From Acanthaster planci (lineage: Eukaryota; Echinodermata; Asteroidea; Valvatida; Acanthasteridae): a DNA stretch of 56,394 bases. Below, one piece after another: positions 12,044 through 23,085 of the stretch (positions within the stretch are counted from its first letter, which is position 1; each line of letters starts with the position of its first letter). The notes beneath the pieces are model-generated. The model saw only the letters and a list, made by a program, of their open reading frames with translations. It was not told where the DNA came from and did no database searches. The translations under genes were made by a program, and so were the position numbers. The DNA is taken from positions 1,058,937-1,115,330 of the forward strand of contig NW_019091363.1 in the NCBI RefSeq assembly GCF_001949145.1. The letters are read 5' to 3'.

Positions 12044-12916
12044 TTATTTCATTTTCCACCATTTCCTGTCTCCCCGTGTGCGATTTTTCCTTCTATCGAC
12101 TGTGCACATCCAGCTCTTGTGTCCTGGTCCGTAACAGTTGTGACATATAAGCGGCTCTTCAAACTTACATCTGCTGGCGGAGTGGTTCTTCTCCCCGCAG
12201 TATTTGCAGGAACCAATGGCATGGGCCCGTCTGGAATGCGAGTTTTGACTGTTCCGATTACCGTGGTGGGTCACATCGGCTTTCCTCTCCGTAAAGAATC
12301 TCCGTTTAAGATGGGCTCTCTTGTGTTTGGCTTTGTCGCTCGCACGCATGATGTTGGGCACCGCAGTTTGAAAATTTCGCAGCAGACGGATCGTGCCGGC
12401 CTGCGTGAGGTGCAGGCCGCCCTTGTCTAGGAGCGACGGGTCGATGGAATCGTCCTTCATCTTGAAGTTGTCGTCGTTGTCCACAAGGCCGCATCCCGTC
12501 TCTTGGGCGACTCTTCGGATGATCTGGTTGAGCCGGTCCACTCGGGCCTGACTCTCCAAGTGGTCTTTTCTCGGGCAGACGGTCGATACGACCGTTGCGG
12601 AGCCCGGTGCCAGCTCGCGGATAACTCGGAGCAGGCCCCGATAGTCGTCGCTGGCGCGGTCCAACCCGCCGGGGTCCGAGCAATTATTGGTCCCGATGTG
12701 GAGGATAATGGTCTTGAATGCCACAACAGCGATGCACTTGGTACTGATCTCGTGCCCGACATCTCCTATACGGGCGCCAGACATCAATTTCATGGTGACG
12801 CTATGGAGGCCACGTTCGCTGATATTTTTTATCACGGAATCACCGATGATTAAAGTTTCCGGGGCCTTGTCATTGGCCATAATTTGCCACTTCCCTACGT
12901 CGGGGTGAGTTGTCAT
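12044..12916 (-). CDS. SGNH-hydrolase domain protein with two CCHC zinc knuckles (retroelement ORF1-type)
   Basis: An intact 290-codon frame. Residues about 20-185 form an SGNH/GDSL-type hydrolase fold with block I GDS (Ser27), block III GTN (75-77) and the C-terminal D..H pair (Asp164, His169 in DKGGLHL). These are the positions expected for the catalytic set. After a basic linker come two CX2CX4HX4C knuckles: Cys237/240, His245, Cys250 and Cys258/261, His266, Cys271. The C-terminus is very basic, suggesting nucleic-acid binding. The esterase plus knuckle combination is known from ORF1 proteins of CR1-like LINEs and from retroelement-derived genes. There is no reverse transcriptase next to it, so it is either a truncated insertion or a retained solo gene. 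The ORF is GC-rich inside an AT-rich region, and no intron is evident. The Met at 12916 is the first in frame; a Met at codon 13 is an alternative. Confidence 0.85.
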   Translation of the reverse strand: MTTHPDVGKWQIMANDKAPETLIIGDSVIKNISERGLHSVTMKLMSGARIGDVGHEISTKCIAVVAFKTIILHIGTNNCSDPGGLDRASDDYRGLLRVIRELAPGSATVVSTVCPRKDHLESQARVDRLNQIIRRVAQETGCGLVDNDDNFKMKDDSIDPSLLDKGGLHLTQAGTIRLLRNFQTAVPNIMRASDKAKHKRAHLKRRFFTERKADVTHHGNRNSQNSHSRRAHAIGSCKYCGEKNHSASRCKFEEPLICHNCYGPGHKSWMCTVDRRKNRTRGDRKWWKMK

Positions 12917-14826
12917 ACTGTGCTCTTGAGGATGTTTTTACTTTCATTTATACAACTCAGCACGAGAATACGTCTCTGGGTGACCAATCACTGCTCGTGA
13001 TGCATGAAATGTGATCAAATAGTGCCATCGGTCTTCCCCCCAGCCACGCTGATATACGCCCACTTTTATATTGACCAGGGTACTACTAGCATTGGCATTG
13101 TTTCCCGTTTTGGCCTTTTCGTCTACACGCCTTGCCATATCGATTCACTTGAACACGAAGGACGACTACGCGTCAGCGCACTGTGCGCAATTTCCCTAGT
13201 CGCAAACACTCAGCCGAAATACATACATATTGTTCTGAATATTCTATTTTAATGATTGCACTTTCTCTTTAACAGACAACTGACTAGTCAACTGGCACGA
13301 AAGAAGAGTCATCCGCGTAACGCGTTGCCATAGAGACGTACCTTGCAGCAGCAATTTACAGAGATGCGTCCTTGCGCCAAACACCTTATTCTAGTCATAG
13401 GAAAGAACAATTCAAGGTTTTGTGGGCTGTGGAGAAAGGACATGTTTTCCGAGCCCATGGTAGTTTTCAAAATAAATTTCAAAGTGGACCTTATATCCAA
13501 AGCAAATCGAACCCGTCTTTAAATTCATATGAATAATGCATTTATAATGACTTGCCCAAATCCCATTTGACATTGGCTTGGAGTTACATGGCCTGTCATT
13601 GGGTTGGCATCCAATCATGGCACAGCATTCGAATCTAGAGTATATTTATTTTCTCATACCCTCAGTTCATGGGATTCAGTATCCGGTCGGAACTTCTGCT
13701 TCTCTGCTTTGTAGATGGTAGAAGAGTCTGCATTGTTTCAGAGATAGTGAAATCACAGGACTACCTGTCATCCAATCAAAACTGTGGGATGGTTACGCAT
13801 CATTACCATTATAGACATCCAATCTCAAGTAATGACTTTGGTTGTACTCAAAGAAGAACCTCATCTCGAATGATCATCTCATCAGCAGCAGCCATGGCTT
13901 TTGCCTCCAAACTCCTCAGCCACACCCGAGGTCATGAAATTGTTACTTAAAATAAACGTCACCTCGCGTTAGATCGATACTTTCAGGACTGCCGCCGTAT
14001 GGTTGACATTGCCGTATCGATTGAGAGACCTTAGATGCCTATAAATTCTGAACAAAATTAAAGGCCCGTAAAGTGATCATGAAACTCCGTGTAATAATTA
14101 GATCCACCTTTCCAAAATACTTAAGTAGCCTTCTCTTGATGTCTTAGCTCGTTGAATTAAGAATCGGATGGGGAGATTGCAGACCTTATTGTGTGTTTTA
14201 AGAGAAATACATCAACAATTTTTTTTTCGATCGTTCCCATGTATAGTGAGGCCGTCACCACAGCCACTGGTTTTGATGCACTTATATGCAAATAAGGCAG
14301 GTGCATGCACATTACTACTACTGGTTGGCAAAATTGCTTAAAATCTATGACGTAACAATACAAATCTCCATGCACGCGCAACTACAAGCACACACACGCC
14401 GTTCTGCACTAGTTTAGTTTGACATGAGTGCCAAACTTAAAGACAAGGATTTGTTACTTTCCAACTTCAGGACACTTGAAACTTGACTTAGTTTCGAGGA
14501 TAGCGTGCTGAAGTATCGGACAGAGGCTGTAATACGGTTTGCATTGACCTTCAACGCTCGGAGTTATGGTTACAGCAGCCCTCCTGCACATACACTGCCG
14601 ACAGTGTTGACGGCCTCGCTTGCCAACCAGTGGTAGCAGCGCGCATGCGCCTGCAATTTGCATATATTCATGGCAGGTCATTGAGTTGACAGTGAAAAAA
14701 TCTTGAAATTAGTGGTGATGACTCTTTAACTGAAGCATGTTCATAACGCAACACCACCTCTCTTCAGTTTACTTTATGCATTCGACTTGATACATGCAAC
14801 TGCAGCAAGTCGTCATTCACGTTAAG
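12917..14826. other. Intergenic stretch upstream of the FAMeT gene
   Basis: No supported gene. Frames are short and domain-free. The last few hundred bases presumably contain the promoter of the secreted-protein gene that starts at 14827, but no clear TATA element or other core motif stands out. Confidence 0.4.
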
Positions 14827-17800
14827 ATGTCTCACACAGGATTGGTTCTCCTGAGTATTTTAACAGGTAAGTGTAATTTTAGTAAACTACTAAACTTTGT
14901 AAGCCTACAAAACATTTCTTATGTTTTGTTCAATGATTGCACTCTCCAATAATTTCTGAACATTTTTAAACTAAAAAAATCCATGCTCCAACCCTAACCA
15001 TGCTGAACCCAACAAGGTTATGCAGGAATCCATGGTCCCTCGGGGGTTCTAATTTACGAATGCAGTGTTTCTCTCTAACATGCTGTAAACTATGGTTACC
15101 ATGAAAATGTTTAATACCGTGGAAAGGAGGCAAAACAAGATTAGATTGAAAACAGTTGAATTAAATATCTGGGAAAGATACGTTTGTCTTTTTAATCTTA
15201 GTAATAAGGTTTACGTCTTATGTTTAAAAGACCCCCCCCCAAAAAAAGAAGCAAAACTCGTTCAGTACAGGTTGCCGCAATTCAGCCTTAATAATTATTG
15301 CATCATATTATGGTGTTTTACATTTTTTGTATTCCTTCAGTGGTTTGTCTGCAAGTAACCGAAGGGTGCGTTTGCTATGCGGGTCAGACAGTGGACCCAA
15401 GCTCTACTAGTTCATTCAAACCGTGGGTGCTGCTCTACCGCGACCCTTGTGGTTGTACCAGCCTTGTACCGGGCGGCTTTAACGCTCAGCGCTCCCCGCC
15501 GGTTTGGAGACACTCTGCAGTCACAAATCCACCAGGATTCACCTTCTCGTCGGAAGGAGACAGGGCCAGCGTGAAGTTGAGTCTTGGGTGCACAGACGGC
15601 GTCACGCCGTACACCGAAGCGCCCGCGGCTACTGATGTGCAGGCGATTCAGGGTATCAAATCCACCCCGATTAATCTCGACATTGACACCGAGTCTACTC
15701 CGCATACGGCGACCGAGTCGACCCAGCAACATGGTGATGCGACCGGGTCAACGAGTCCCAATTCTGCAGATCGTGTTGACAGCAGTTACCGAGATGACAA
15801 CGAATGAAGGAATCGAGTCTAATGCCAACGCTGCGACTTCTGCATTAGTGGGTATAAGTGAACCACCTCTGTTCCCAGGTAAACAACTAAAGCTGCACGG
15901 ATACGGGGGGGGTCCACCCCCTACTATGAAACAAAAAAGTAAACAAAACGGGGAAATGATAATATAAAAAAATTGTACAAAGATAAGTGCACCAAAACTA
16001 TTGTAAACAATGTATTTCGTGTGATGTTTAATCATCGTTTCCGCTTCTCCACAAAAATGAGACATTAAAAAAAATCGCTGGCCTGACCACCCTCGGAAAA
16101 ATTCCTGGATCCGCCCCTGCGTGGTAACTCAATGCTCATACGAACAGAACAGTAAACCCACACCGGGAAATGCGCCCTTCACGTTATTTGTTTAAGCTAA
16201 TGAATTAATGACCATTCAGTTCTAAACAATATGCAGAGAGAAATAGCAGAACACAGAATCCTACAGAATAATAACTTGTCTAACCTGTTGTCCAATTATT
16301 GACACAGTGCAGATCCAAAACCTTCACGATTCGACCAATAGGATTTAAAGTTGCCAGCGATTACATTCACACGTCACGATTTAAGCTCCGTCGCCCCCCC
16401 CCCCCCCCCCCACCACCATACTCTTCGTTTTAATTTCTGTATTACATTACANNNNNNNNNNNNNNNNNNNNNNNNNNNNNNNNNNNNNNNNNNNNNNNNN
16501 NNNNNNNNNNNNNNNNNNNNNNNNNNNNNNNNNNNNNNNNNNNNNNNNNNNNNNNNNNNNNNNNNNNNNNNNNNNNNNNNNNNNNNNNNNNNNNNNNNNN
16601 NNNNNNNNNNNNNNNNNNNNNNNNNNNNNNNNNNNNNNNNNNNNNNNNNNNNNNNNNNNNNNNNNNNNNNNNNNNNNNNNNNNNNNNNNNNNNNNNNNNN
16701 NNNNNNNNNNNNNNNNNNNNNNNNNNNNNNNNNNNNNNNNNNNNNNNNNNNNNNNNNNNNNNNNNNNNNNNNNNNNNNNNNNNNNNNNNNNNNNNNNNNN
16801 NNNNNNNNNNNNNNNNNNNNNNNNNNNNNNNNNNNNNNNNNNNNNNNNNNNNNNNNNNNNNNNNNNNNNNNNNNNNNNNNNNNNNNNNNNNNNNNNNNNN
16901 NNNNNNNNNNNNNNNNNNNNNNNNNNNNNNNNNNNNNNNNNNNNNNNNNNNNNNNNNNNNNNNNNNNNNNNNNNNNNNNNNNNNNNGCCCCGCCGACAAC
17001 TATACTCTTCGTTTGAATTTCTGAATGACATTACAGAAACGCCGTGCGACTTCTGGGGGTACCACACGACAGACAACAACTACGTGTACGTGTTTCCATT
17101 CCCTGCATTTGACCCGGCCAAGGAGTTGTATGTCAGGTTTGGGGTCCGCACGGGGATGTCGGCTTTGTTGGCACTAACGTTGAACAATCAAAATCCGACA
17201 AGATACGAGGATGCGTTATATGAAATTGGTAGGTATCTCTTCTTTCCCAAGCAAACTTACCTTGTATTAACATATTGAAGAACGGGGTTGTCCGTGCAGC
17301 GTTGATCAAAACTATCAACTGCTTAAACTGCGGGGAAATTACTCAACCCCCCCCCCATTAACACGTTAAGGGAATTGACATGTTGCATTATACATGTAGC
17401 AAAGTCCTCTAACATGGCGCAATTGGATGTTTTCCTTGACTTTTCACATGCAGTGCTGCCAAACCTTTTTGATGAAAGCCTTCAGATTCATTGAGTTAAA
17501 CGCTGGCAATCGTTGTAAACAGTTTCAGTGTCATGAGATTAAGTCCGAAATTCAAAAAGATGGCGTCTGGAAACTGGACACAAGTTCAGCTGTGTGTTCC
17601 CTAACGTGGGGCACTCGAACAAATCTCAGAAAATCCCATATCAGTATTTAAGAATTTCTTTAAAGTTGGTAAATTTGGATAAAATCTTTATTACCTCAAC
17701 ACACACACCCAACAACGAGTTGGCAAGATTCATTTTTTAAAACTTATTTTGGGCGCATTTTAAAAAGAGCCATTTTGCGTTTAAACACACAAAGTTCGGG

Positions 17801-18971
17801 CAAAATTGAATCTGATCGAAACTTTGTAGCGGGTAGGTAACCCTAAAATTCATGAAGTGTTGCGGCTTGATGAATATTTTACTTACTGTGAAATTTGAGG
17901 TCACAATGTCACTCTAGTAAGACACCGAAGGCCAAAATAAAACCACGCCACGTTTAAGGGGCACCACGTCGAGTTTCATCACAGCTCTGGTACATTAACA
18001 ATACAACATGTACTTATTTCGTTAAGGTATTCTCTGGTTGTTGCCAACCAACTTATATACTGTAACTCGATGGATTTACCCTGCAGTCTCGTTTATGTAA
18101 CTGCTTGTGGTGAAATTACTTTTCACGCTTTAAGGCAGGTTCATACTTGGGCGCAAATGCGAACACGAATCTGTGACGTCAGATCAAACATTCGCGCTGC
18201 GAATTCCCCGAAAGCTGAACACACTTTAACTTGAGCGAAATTTTACTGCAAATATTTCGTGACGTCAAATTCGCTTCGCTTTCGCCTAGATTGAACCGGC
18301 TTTTACAGTGCTTTGCGAAATTCTGTGTTGCCAAACTGCAGACAAAAATTGAAATTACGTTTATACCTCTGTGGTAGCTAAATCGACATGTCGAGAGATC
18401 ACGTTTTCTCCTGGCAACAGTGGTAGTAAAAAATTAGCTGGTATCAACCTTAAAAACGGTTCAGACTTTAAATGTTTGCCACAAATTACTTTTCAATATT
18501 TTGCGTATAACTGTCCACACCAAAAAGAGAAAAACTGTGCGTTTTGTATTGTATTGTATTGAACACTTAACTTCTGGAGAATATTTCCAATTTAGACATC
18601 GACTGCGGAAGATACGTGTCGAGAAAATGACAGAGCTGTTTTTAAATATATTTCTCCTTTATGCCTACTACAACCCTTCACTTGCAGTTATCGACTACCG
18701 ATACTCAGAAACCAGCGGAATACGCCGGTGCAAAGATTGTCAGAATGTCGTCTCCGTGATGGATGCCGCAAACCGGTTGGACGACGACGTGTACAAGTAC
18801 TTCTGGCTGCGGTACAAGACGGGTTTCATCCAGGTCGGCCGTCGAGGCGAAGCCCAGGCTTTCCTGGCATGGCAGGACGGAGCTCCGCTGAGCGTGCGGT
18901 ACTTGGGCCTGGCGTCCAACGGATGGAGAAGCAACTGGAGAATCTGCGAGAATATGGCTGTCATGCACTGA
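14827..18971 (+). CDS. Secreted FAMeT-domain (farnesoic acid O-methyltransferase-like) protein, with frame break
   Basis: Four exons: 14827-14866, 15341-15878, 17037-17228 and 18688-18971 (TGA at 18969), with GT/AG at each junction and phase 1 throughout. Exon 1 encodes a signal peptide (MSHTGLVLLSILT, continuing VVCLQ). Exon 2 adds a Cys-containing region (GCVCYAG, DPCGC) and a Thr/Ser-rich linker. Exons 3-4 form the FAMeT domain (PF12248 family): NNYVYVFPFPAFD, LYVRFGV, and YEIV created across the junction. Then come FWLRYKTGFIQVGRRGE and LSVRYLGLAS. The family name comes from a crustacean protein; in other animals these are mostly extracellular domains of unknown function, so methyltransferase activity should not be assumed. 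Oddity: exon 2 changes frame between about 15652 and 15800 (one base too many). Either it contains an indel, or a 133-base intron (15653-15785) is spliced out; that intron would restore phase. The N gap lies in intron 2. Confidence 0.82.
15889..16125. mobile_element. Possible non-autonomous transposon remnant in intron 2
   Basis: The right end, read on the minus strand, begins CAGGGGCGGATCCAGGAA, which resembles hAT-type element ends. The left end has GGATACGGGGGGGGTCCACC. The terminal match is imperfect and no target duplication is clear, so this is tentative. Confidence 0.3.
16394..16451. repeat. Poly-C tract and partial duplicate of the exon-3 splice acceptor region
   Basis: A run of about 18 C is followed by sequence (ATACTCTTCGTTTT, then ATTACATTACA) that nearly repeats 17001-17035. 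That copy lies immediately before FAMeT exon 3 on the far side of the gap. The left copy stops at the gap exactly where the exon would begin. Confidence 0.75.
16452..16986. other. Assembly gap (535 N)
   Basis: Run of N inside intron 2 of the FAMeT-domain gene. It is flanked by a poly-C homopolymer and by duplicated sequence, so an extra exon copy or a collapsed haplotype could be hidden here. Confidence 0.99.
17229..18687. other. Intron 3 of the FAMeT-domain gene
   Basis: Intron between exons 3 and 4, starting GTAGGT and ending CTTGCAG. No nested gene or clear repeat is seen. Confidence 0.75.
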
Positions 18972-19019
18972 GGCTTCACGCTCGCATTGTATATTCGCTA
19001 AGAGCTGATGAATTATTCC

Positions 19020-19025
19020 AATAAA
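19020..19025 (+). terminator. Poly(A) signal AATAAA for the FAMeT-domain gene
   Basis: A canonical AATAAA hexamer lies 49 bases after the stop codon, giving a short 3' UTR. Confidence 0.65.
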
Positions 19026-21712
19026 GAAACGAGTTACATGAACACATTTTTAGATGAAGGATAATTTAATATAGAACATGTCAAGTATAAGCTTTAGTTT
19101 CGCACACAGAGGTTGAAAATATGTATTTTTCATCAAGAATTCTTAGACTGAACTTAAATAAAATACTTTGACCAGCGTCTCTTTGAACCTTATACGATAG
19201 GCTTCACAGAGAAAAAATATTGTCAACATACCGGTAGCTCAAATACACGGTGCAATTGTAGTCTTGGTATTACTTAATGCGCAAGTTCCATCGCAGTTGC
19301 TGGGACATTATCTTTCAACTCTAAATGATCTCCATCAATCCTTTAAACCGTTGATGGACTACAGCAAGCAAGACATTAGATACACATGGCTGTGCAGGGA
19401 ATACTTCATGAATAAATTACCACTCCATTCCTGAGACTGAAGGACATGTATAATATACACGAAGAATTTTCTGACGTCACTTCATATTTAGGACAGCAGC
19501 ATCATTTATCTGTTCGGGTATAAATGCACCATTTCTGTCATTGGGAAGATGGGAATTGTCTAGCTTATCCCAAACGTGTTGACGGACAAAATGAGGTAAT
19601 GAATTTAAGCTGACACTCGAATATCATTTTGGTAATAAGAAATGGCTTAGATACGTGAGGCCGAAAGATGAACAGAAGAAATGATACGTACATGTACGTG
19701 CGTACGCAACAAATTAAACTTCATTGTCTGGACTAACCATACCAATTGCCCGTTTTCTGTCAGGAATTTGTCAGCCGTACTGCCCCTTTTCAGATTGTGA
19801 TAATGTGCATTTCTATTGTCGTTTGAGCAGTGTAGTTTGAGCGCTTAATGTTTTTGCATTGTTGAAACCGAGATACATATAAAAACGCTTCGTGCAAGTC
19901 TTTGGCTTGTTATATAGAACATTTCTTTTTCTCTTTCAGACCCGTTCCTCGTTTGTTTTCAGTAAACAGAAAGTGGGGTCTCATTTGTCTTTGGACTGAT
20001 TAATGAGGAATTCCCAACCACAGAGTTTAAGCCGTGCCTCGGACTGACCCCCTTCTGTCCCAGAGGGCGAGATTATTCCTCAGAGGCAGAAGGGTCCGCC
20101 AACCAATGAGTTCTCGAGACGGGACCCCAGACTTTGCCGGACTATACATGGTGCATGCAACAACAGGCAGTGGATCGGGGTTGATTTCTCATGAATGCTG
20201 TTTCATGTAGAAAGCATGGAACTGCCATATTGGAGACCACAAGATTTTTAAGATCTTTGCTGCAAAGATGCTAATTTGCGAACCAGACTTAACTACAGGT
20301 CGCCAGCGCCACTACAGTGCAAAACCTACGGTGTTTACATTCATACTTATTTCATCTCAGGGAGCCATACAAGACGCATACAGACGGCATTCAGTAGAAT
20401 TGATGAAGATTGAAAATGACGTAGTAATACATGTATATGGGGCTGGCAGGAGGTGCAATGGACCAGCTAAAAGCACACCTTGTCGAGTGCAGGTTCCCTG
20501 AACATACAACATACCGATCACAACAGGAACAATAATGAACACCTGATACCTAACAGGCGTGGCTTGAGACGAGCATGATGTCTGGCCATGGTGGTCGCCC
20601 ACCTAGCTGACCAACATTTCTTTGGTGTCAGCTTGTACATCCTCCATCAGGATCTTGACCATCGTCTTCGCTGGTCTCGCCTGGGACGGCTTACTGTGTG
20701 AGGGCTCCCAAAGGACGACCAATAAGGACTCCTTGGGTGTTAAATTAACACAGCATTGGCAGGGAAGCTTGAACAACTCTTCACTTGAAGGAGTTTTTTT
20801 CACTCAGTAAACGCAAGCCCGACGTCTATATTTGGGAATTCTGTGTTTAATACAGTAATGAACTCGCATATCGGGGACTTTAAATGCCAAATATGCCTTC
20901 ATCTCTGGCTCTACCACGTCACGTCTGATTCGATTAAAAATCCCCAACGCCCACCAGTAGCCATTTAAGAAACACTAAGTTGAGGAAAAACTAAAGAAAA
21001 AAAGACTATGTACTTTTTAAACTGTAAATATGCGGACTTAAAATTTGCCCGTAAAAACGTTTGCAATAAAAGGATAAATGCTGGTGCAAAATTTATGAGA
21101 CTCCTCAAAATCGGAGGCTGTCATTTAGCACGAGAGGCTATATTGTGCACCCTGACTAATATATGACACTATACTCAAAGATTGAAGACATTCAGGGGTA
21201 ACACAAAGAAATTTTTCTTCAAAACCGAGAATATGATTTCCTTTACTCATCACGGATGTGAAAGGTTTTGTACACAGGCAATTCTAATCACATACTGGTC
21301 CAAGTAGCGTTTTGGATGGTGTTCAGGGGCTAAGCAGTGGTGATGGTTCTGCAGACGGCGCTATCAGTCGTTTTACTGCAAGGGGTGCACCTCCGTAAAT
21401 AATTTCTTATAAACACCAGTGATAAATCCTTTTAAACATACATGTACTCACAACTATCACAGGTGCTCAGGCTGCACAGAAAAATGATGATCAACATGTC
21501 ATCCATTTTCCTTTCATTTAATCGAATAAATAGTACCGCTTTCAGACTGCATCCAAATTGCTCAGAATTGGAAGCCCTATGTCCAGGCAACAGGTTCGGT
21601 GCAATATCTCTTCAATTCCCCAAATTTATGGCTTTAACAACCCTCTAATGTAAAATATTTTGAGTGTATACCTTTTATTAATGAGGGGCGGACAGATTTT
21701 GGGCTTACTTAC
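19026..21712. other. Intergenic stretch
   Basis: No supported gene. There is a short imperfect hairpin near 20045-20096 (GACCCCCTTCTG against CAGAAGGGTC). A minus-strand frame at 20603-20803 faintly resembles the C-terminal tail of a LINE polyprotein but is too short to call. Confidence 0.4.
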
Positions 21713-22167
21713 AGGGGTGTACCCCTAGAGGTCCTCTAGTACGAGGGACAAGGTGGCCGATTGGCAATACATGTACCACACGGCCTATATTTGAAGGTGT
21801 ACCCCTAGAGGGCCTCTAGCAAAAGGGACAAGGTGGCCGCTTGGCAATACATGTACCACACGGCCTATATTTGAAGGTGTACCCCTAGAGGGCCTCTAGC
21901 AAAAGGGACAAGGTGGCCGCTTGGCAATACATGTACCACACGGCCTATATTTGAAGGTGTACCCCTAGAGGGCCTCTAGCAAAAGGGACAAGGTGGCCGC
22001 TTAGCAATACATGTACCACACGGCCTATATTTGAAGGTGTACCCCAAGAGGGCCTCCAGCATGAGGGACAAGATGGCCACTTGGCTATACCACGCGGCCT
22101 ATTTACGGGGGTGTACCCCTAGAGGGCCTTTAGCACGAGGGATAAGATGGCCGCTTGGCAATACCAC
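21713..22167. repeat. 80-bp tandem repeat array, about six copies
   Basis: The unit starts GTGTACCCCTAGAGGGCCTC and includes GGGACAAGGTGGCCGCTTGG, CAATACATGTACCACACGG and CCTATATTTGAAG. Its ACCCC marker falls at 21721, 21801, 21881, 21961 and 22041 (80-bp period), then at 22115 after a shortened 74-base unit. The inner three copies are almost identical; the outer ones are more diverged. Confidence 0.95.
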
Positions 22168-23085
22168 ACTTGAGGGATGCAAGGGATACAGATGCAAGAA
22201 CTGCACTCCAGCGACAAGTCCTCTCTTCATAAGTGGTCAAGAGACATGATCTTGGTGTCATTTCTAAGCTGATTGCAAGCTCTTTCCTGTGGTATCATTT
22301 ACACTTTTGTATCAAAAAATCTTTTTGTCAAGCACCAAAATATATGTGCCAAATTTTCCAACAGTTTTCAAACGCTGTCCTCTACAGTAATGGCAGCAGA
22401 GAAAGCTGTGTATGGACCTCATCAATTATGGTTCACATCTTGAAGAGTGTCCAGTGTTAGGTTTAAAATAACTCAAATGACAGCAGAATGCAAGCTTATT
22501 TGTCACCTGTTGCTGTTATCTCTTTGAAGGTCCACTCAAACACTAACAAATTTTTAAGCTTGAAACGAGTCTAATGCCTGGCTTGAAAAGAGTCTAATGT
22601 CTTGTTAGGTATAGCGGAGGTAATGGGAGTTCTTCAACTCATCCCATACTTTTCCAACCTTTTGATCAGTCCCGATTCCTCCACTTTCATATGCATTTTT
22701 CCAACCGCCGGGGGGGATTCATTTAAGGCTAATAAACTCTTTAGTGCACAAAGGAGGTTATTTTGAAAATAACCTACTTTCTAGTTTGATATATTAAGAT
22801 AAAAGAAGTGGCAGTTCACTTGCCCACTGCTGCCAACTCTGAAGATGTACTGTCAACCTGCAGAGGCTATTGGCTTGAAAAGAGTCTACTCTTGATTATG
22901 ACATACTTGAGGCCAAAAGAGGGGCACCTCAGCTTAGCCTTTGCTCTCTTCACTTCCTTCAATTAGCACTCTAATCCTTAGGAGGTTCTCATCCCCAAGA
23001 GTCTATAGTCATGACTGAGGCAACAGGTGGCGGTGCCTCCTTGTGAGGTAGTTGACTGAAACACCTCGCGGCGGCTACGATGCCG
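22168..23085. other. Region downstream of GUF1 (3' UTR or intergenic)
   Basis: Follows the GUF1 stop codon on the minus strand. The phrase CTTGAAAAGAGTCTA recurs at about 22580 and 22875. No AATAAA is obvious close to the stop, so the 3' UTR end is not defined. Confidence 0.4.

Noticed and set aside
12306-12853. Frames of 100-125 codons overlapping the SGNH ORF on both strands
   Set aside because: Shadows of the GC-rich real ORF, with no domains.
16351-17079. Long open frames through the first gap
   Set aside because: Consist almost entirely of unknown residues; only the exon at 17037-17228 is real.
20045-20096. Short hairpin GACCCCCTTCTG / CAGAAGGGTC
   Set aside because: Arms of only about 10-11 bases, imperfect and without any context suggesting an RNA gene.
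20603-20803. Minus-strand 66-codon frame faintly like a LINE polyprotein tail (RPAKTMVKILMED)
   Set aside because: Too short and without any other reverse transcriptase block nearby; it could be chance.
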